Shown here: positions 63,565 through 64,000 of the stretch, in pieces
Layout of the letters: every line of letters starts with the position of its first letter
How positions within the stretch are numbered: position 1 is the first letter of the stretch
Assembly (NCBI RefSeq): GCF_012910715.1
Contig: NZ_JABBHF010000003.1
Span: forward strand, 248,001 to 312,000
Origin: Flavivirga algicola
Lineage (GTDB): Bacteria > Bacteroidota > Bacteroidia > Flavobacteriales > Flavobacteriaceae
DNA length: 64,000 nucleotides
Reading direction: 5' to 3'
Position numbers and translations under genes: made by a program
The notes under the pieces: model-generated
Told to the model about the DNA's origin: nothing
The model's database searches: none
Seen by the model: the letters and a program-made list of their open reading frames with translations, nothing else

Positions 63565-64000
63565 ATTTGAAGAAAATATAAAAAATAAGCTTGATAAAAG
63601 AACATTGCAACCGTCTAATGATGCTTGGGGTAAACTTTCAGAACGATTAGATAGTCAGGGGGCTAAAAGAAAAAACAGGTCGCTTTTATGGGTAGGTCTT
63701 GCAGCAAGTATTGTTGGGGTTTTGTTAGTGATTTCCCAGTTTTTTAATAATGAAACAGGTGTGAACGATATGCCAAAAATAGTGGTGGTACCAGAAGTTA
63801 TAGAGCAGCATACAGATAAAACTATAGCTGTTGAAGCGCATGTTAATATTGAGACAGTTTCTCAGGATATCAATAAAAACCGGAAAGAAGACATCAACGA
63901 AATCATTAAAAAACCAGTTTTAATTACCTCGGAATTTAATGATGAACAAGCAATTATTACTCAAGAAAATAACATGGAAAAATTGAAGAAAGAGTCAGTT
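63551..64000 (+). CDS. Probable anti-sigma partner, membrane protein (3' end outside window)
   Basis: The frame runs from ATG 63551 through the window end: 150 codons with no stop. A polar N-terminal part (1-43; NDAWGKLSERLD) is followed by one membrane span (about 44-62; LLWVGLAASIVGVLLVIS) and a periplasmic region rich in Glu, Asn and Ile. It starts 14 nt inside the sigma gene. The layout is that of sigma/anti-sigma pairs of flavobacteria, with the N-terminal part free to hold the sigma factor. No zinc ligand motif (HxxxCxxC) is seen. Confidence 0.72.
   Translation, partial: MEPIKFEENIKNKLDKRTLQPSNDAWGKLSERLDSQGAKRKNRSLLWVGLAASIVGVLLVISQFFNNETGVNDMPKIVVVPEVIEQHTDKTIAVEAHVNIETVSQDINKNRKEDINEIIKKPVLITSEFNDEQAIITQENNMEKLKKESV

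Noticed and set aside
1-64000. CRISPR arrays, tRNA or rRNA genes, prophage or transposase genes
   Set aside because: No regular spaced repeats, cloverleaf T-loop sequences, rRNA blocks or integrase/transposase frames were seen on either strand.

Overview
The window comes from an AT-rich chromosome of the Bacteroidota, most likely a marine-type member of the Flavobacteriaceae. The evidence is a SusC/SusD pair, a gldA gliding-motility ABC gene, a head-GIN lipoprotein, DUF3857 proteins, weak Shine-Dalgarno sequences, promoters of the Bacteroidota type (TTTG/TTG, about 18-21 nt, TAnnTTTG), and short interspersed palindromes. Nearly all genes are ordinary chromosomal genes. I see no tRNA, rRNA, CRISPR array, insertion sequence or prophage.

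Region 1 (1-12.1 kb) is a glycan utilisation locus aimed at N-linked glycans. It holds a GH92 alpha-mannosidase (cut by the window start), a PNGase F-like amidase, a second GH92, SusC and SusD, then a NagB-like deaminase fused to an LmbE/PIG-L domain. Together they could release high-mannose glycans from glycoproteins, trim mannose, import the products and use the GlcNAc core. Region 2 (12.3-19.3 kb, mostly minus strand) is a methionine operon behind a SAM-I riboswitch: metY, a 1141-residue MetX-aspartokinase-homoserine dehydrogenase fusion, and metZ. A helical-repeat protein and the leuA-leuB pair follow.

Region 3 (23.7-33.8 kb) is an assimilatory sulfate reduction and cysteine operon: an Rrf2 regulator, then DUF2061, cysH, cysD, cysN, a sulfite reductase with a C-terminal HEPN-like domain, two siroheme genes, a ferredoxin-NADP reductase, cysE and cysM. 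Its promoter carries a perfect palindrome between the two promoter boxes. Region 4 (33.8-40.4 kb) opens with a second SAM-I riboswitch and carries a split metH interrupted by a small ABM-family gene, a 79-residue unknown, a MetF-like protein that lacks the catalytic Glu and Asp, and a normal metF.

Region 5 (40.4-46.6 kb) has a PagL-like protein, a head-GIN lipoprotein, pta-ackA and gldA. Region 6 (46.7-51.1 kb) is an aromatic amino acid operon: pheA, aminotransferase, tyrA, DAHP synthase/chorismate mutase. It is preceded by what looks like a complete transcription attenuator: a promoter, a 27-codon leader peptide packed with Phe, Tyr and Trp codons, and a GAAA-loop terminator with eight T's. 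This is the most notable regulatory find. Region 7 (51.1-64 kb) holds housekeeping genes (rsgA, dtd, aroA, queA, rlmN, a polyprenyl synthase), two DUF3857 proteins, a MazG-like protein, and an ECF sigma factor with a truncated membrane partner at the window end.
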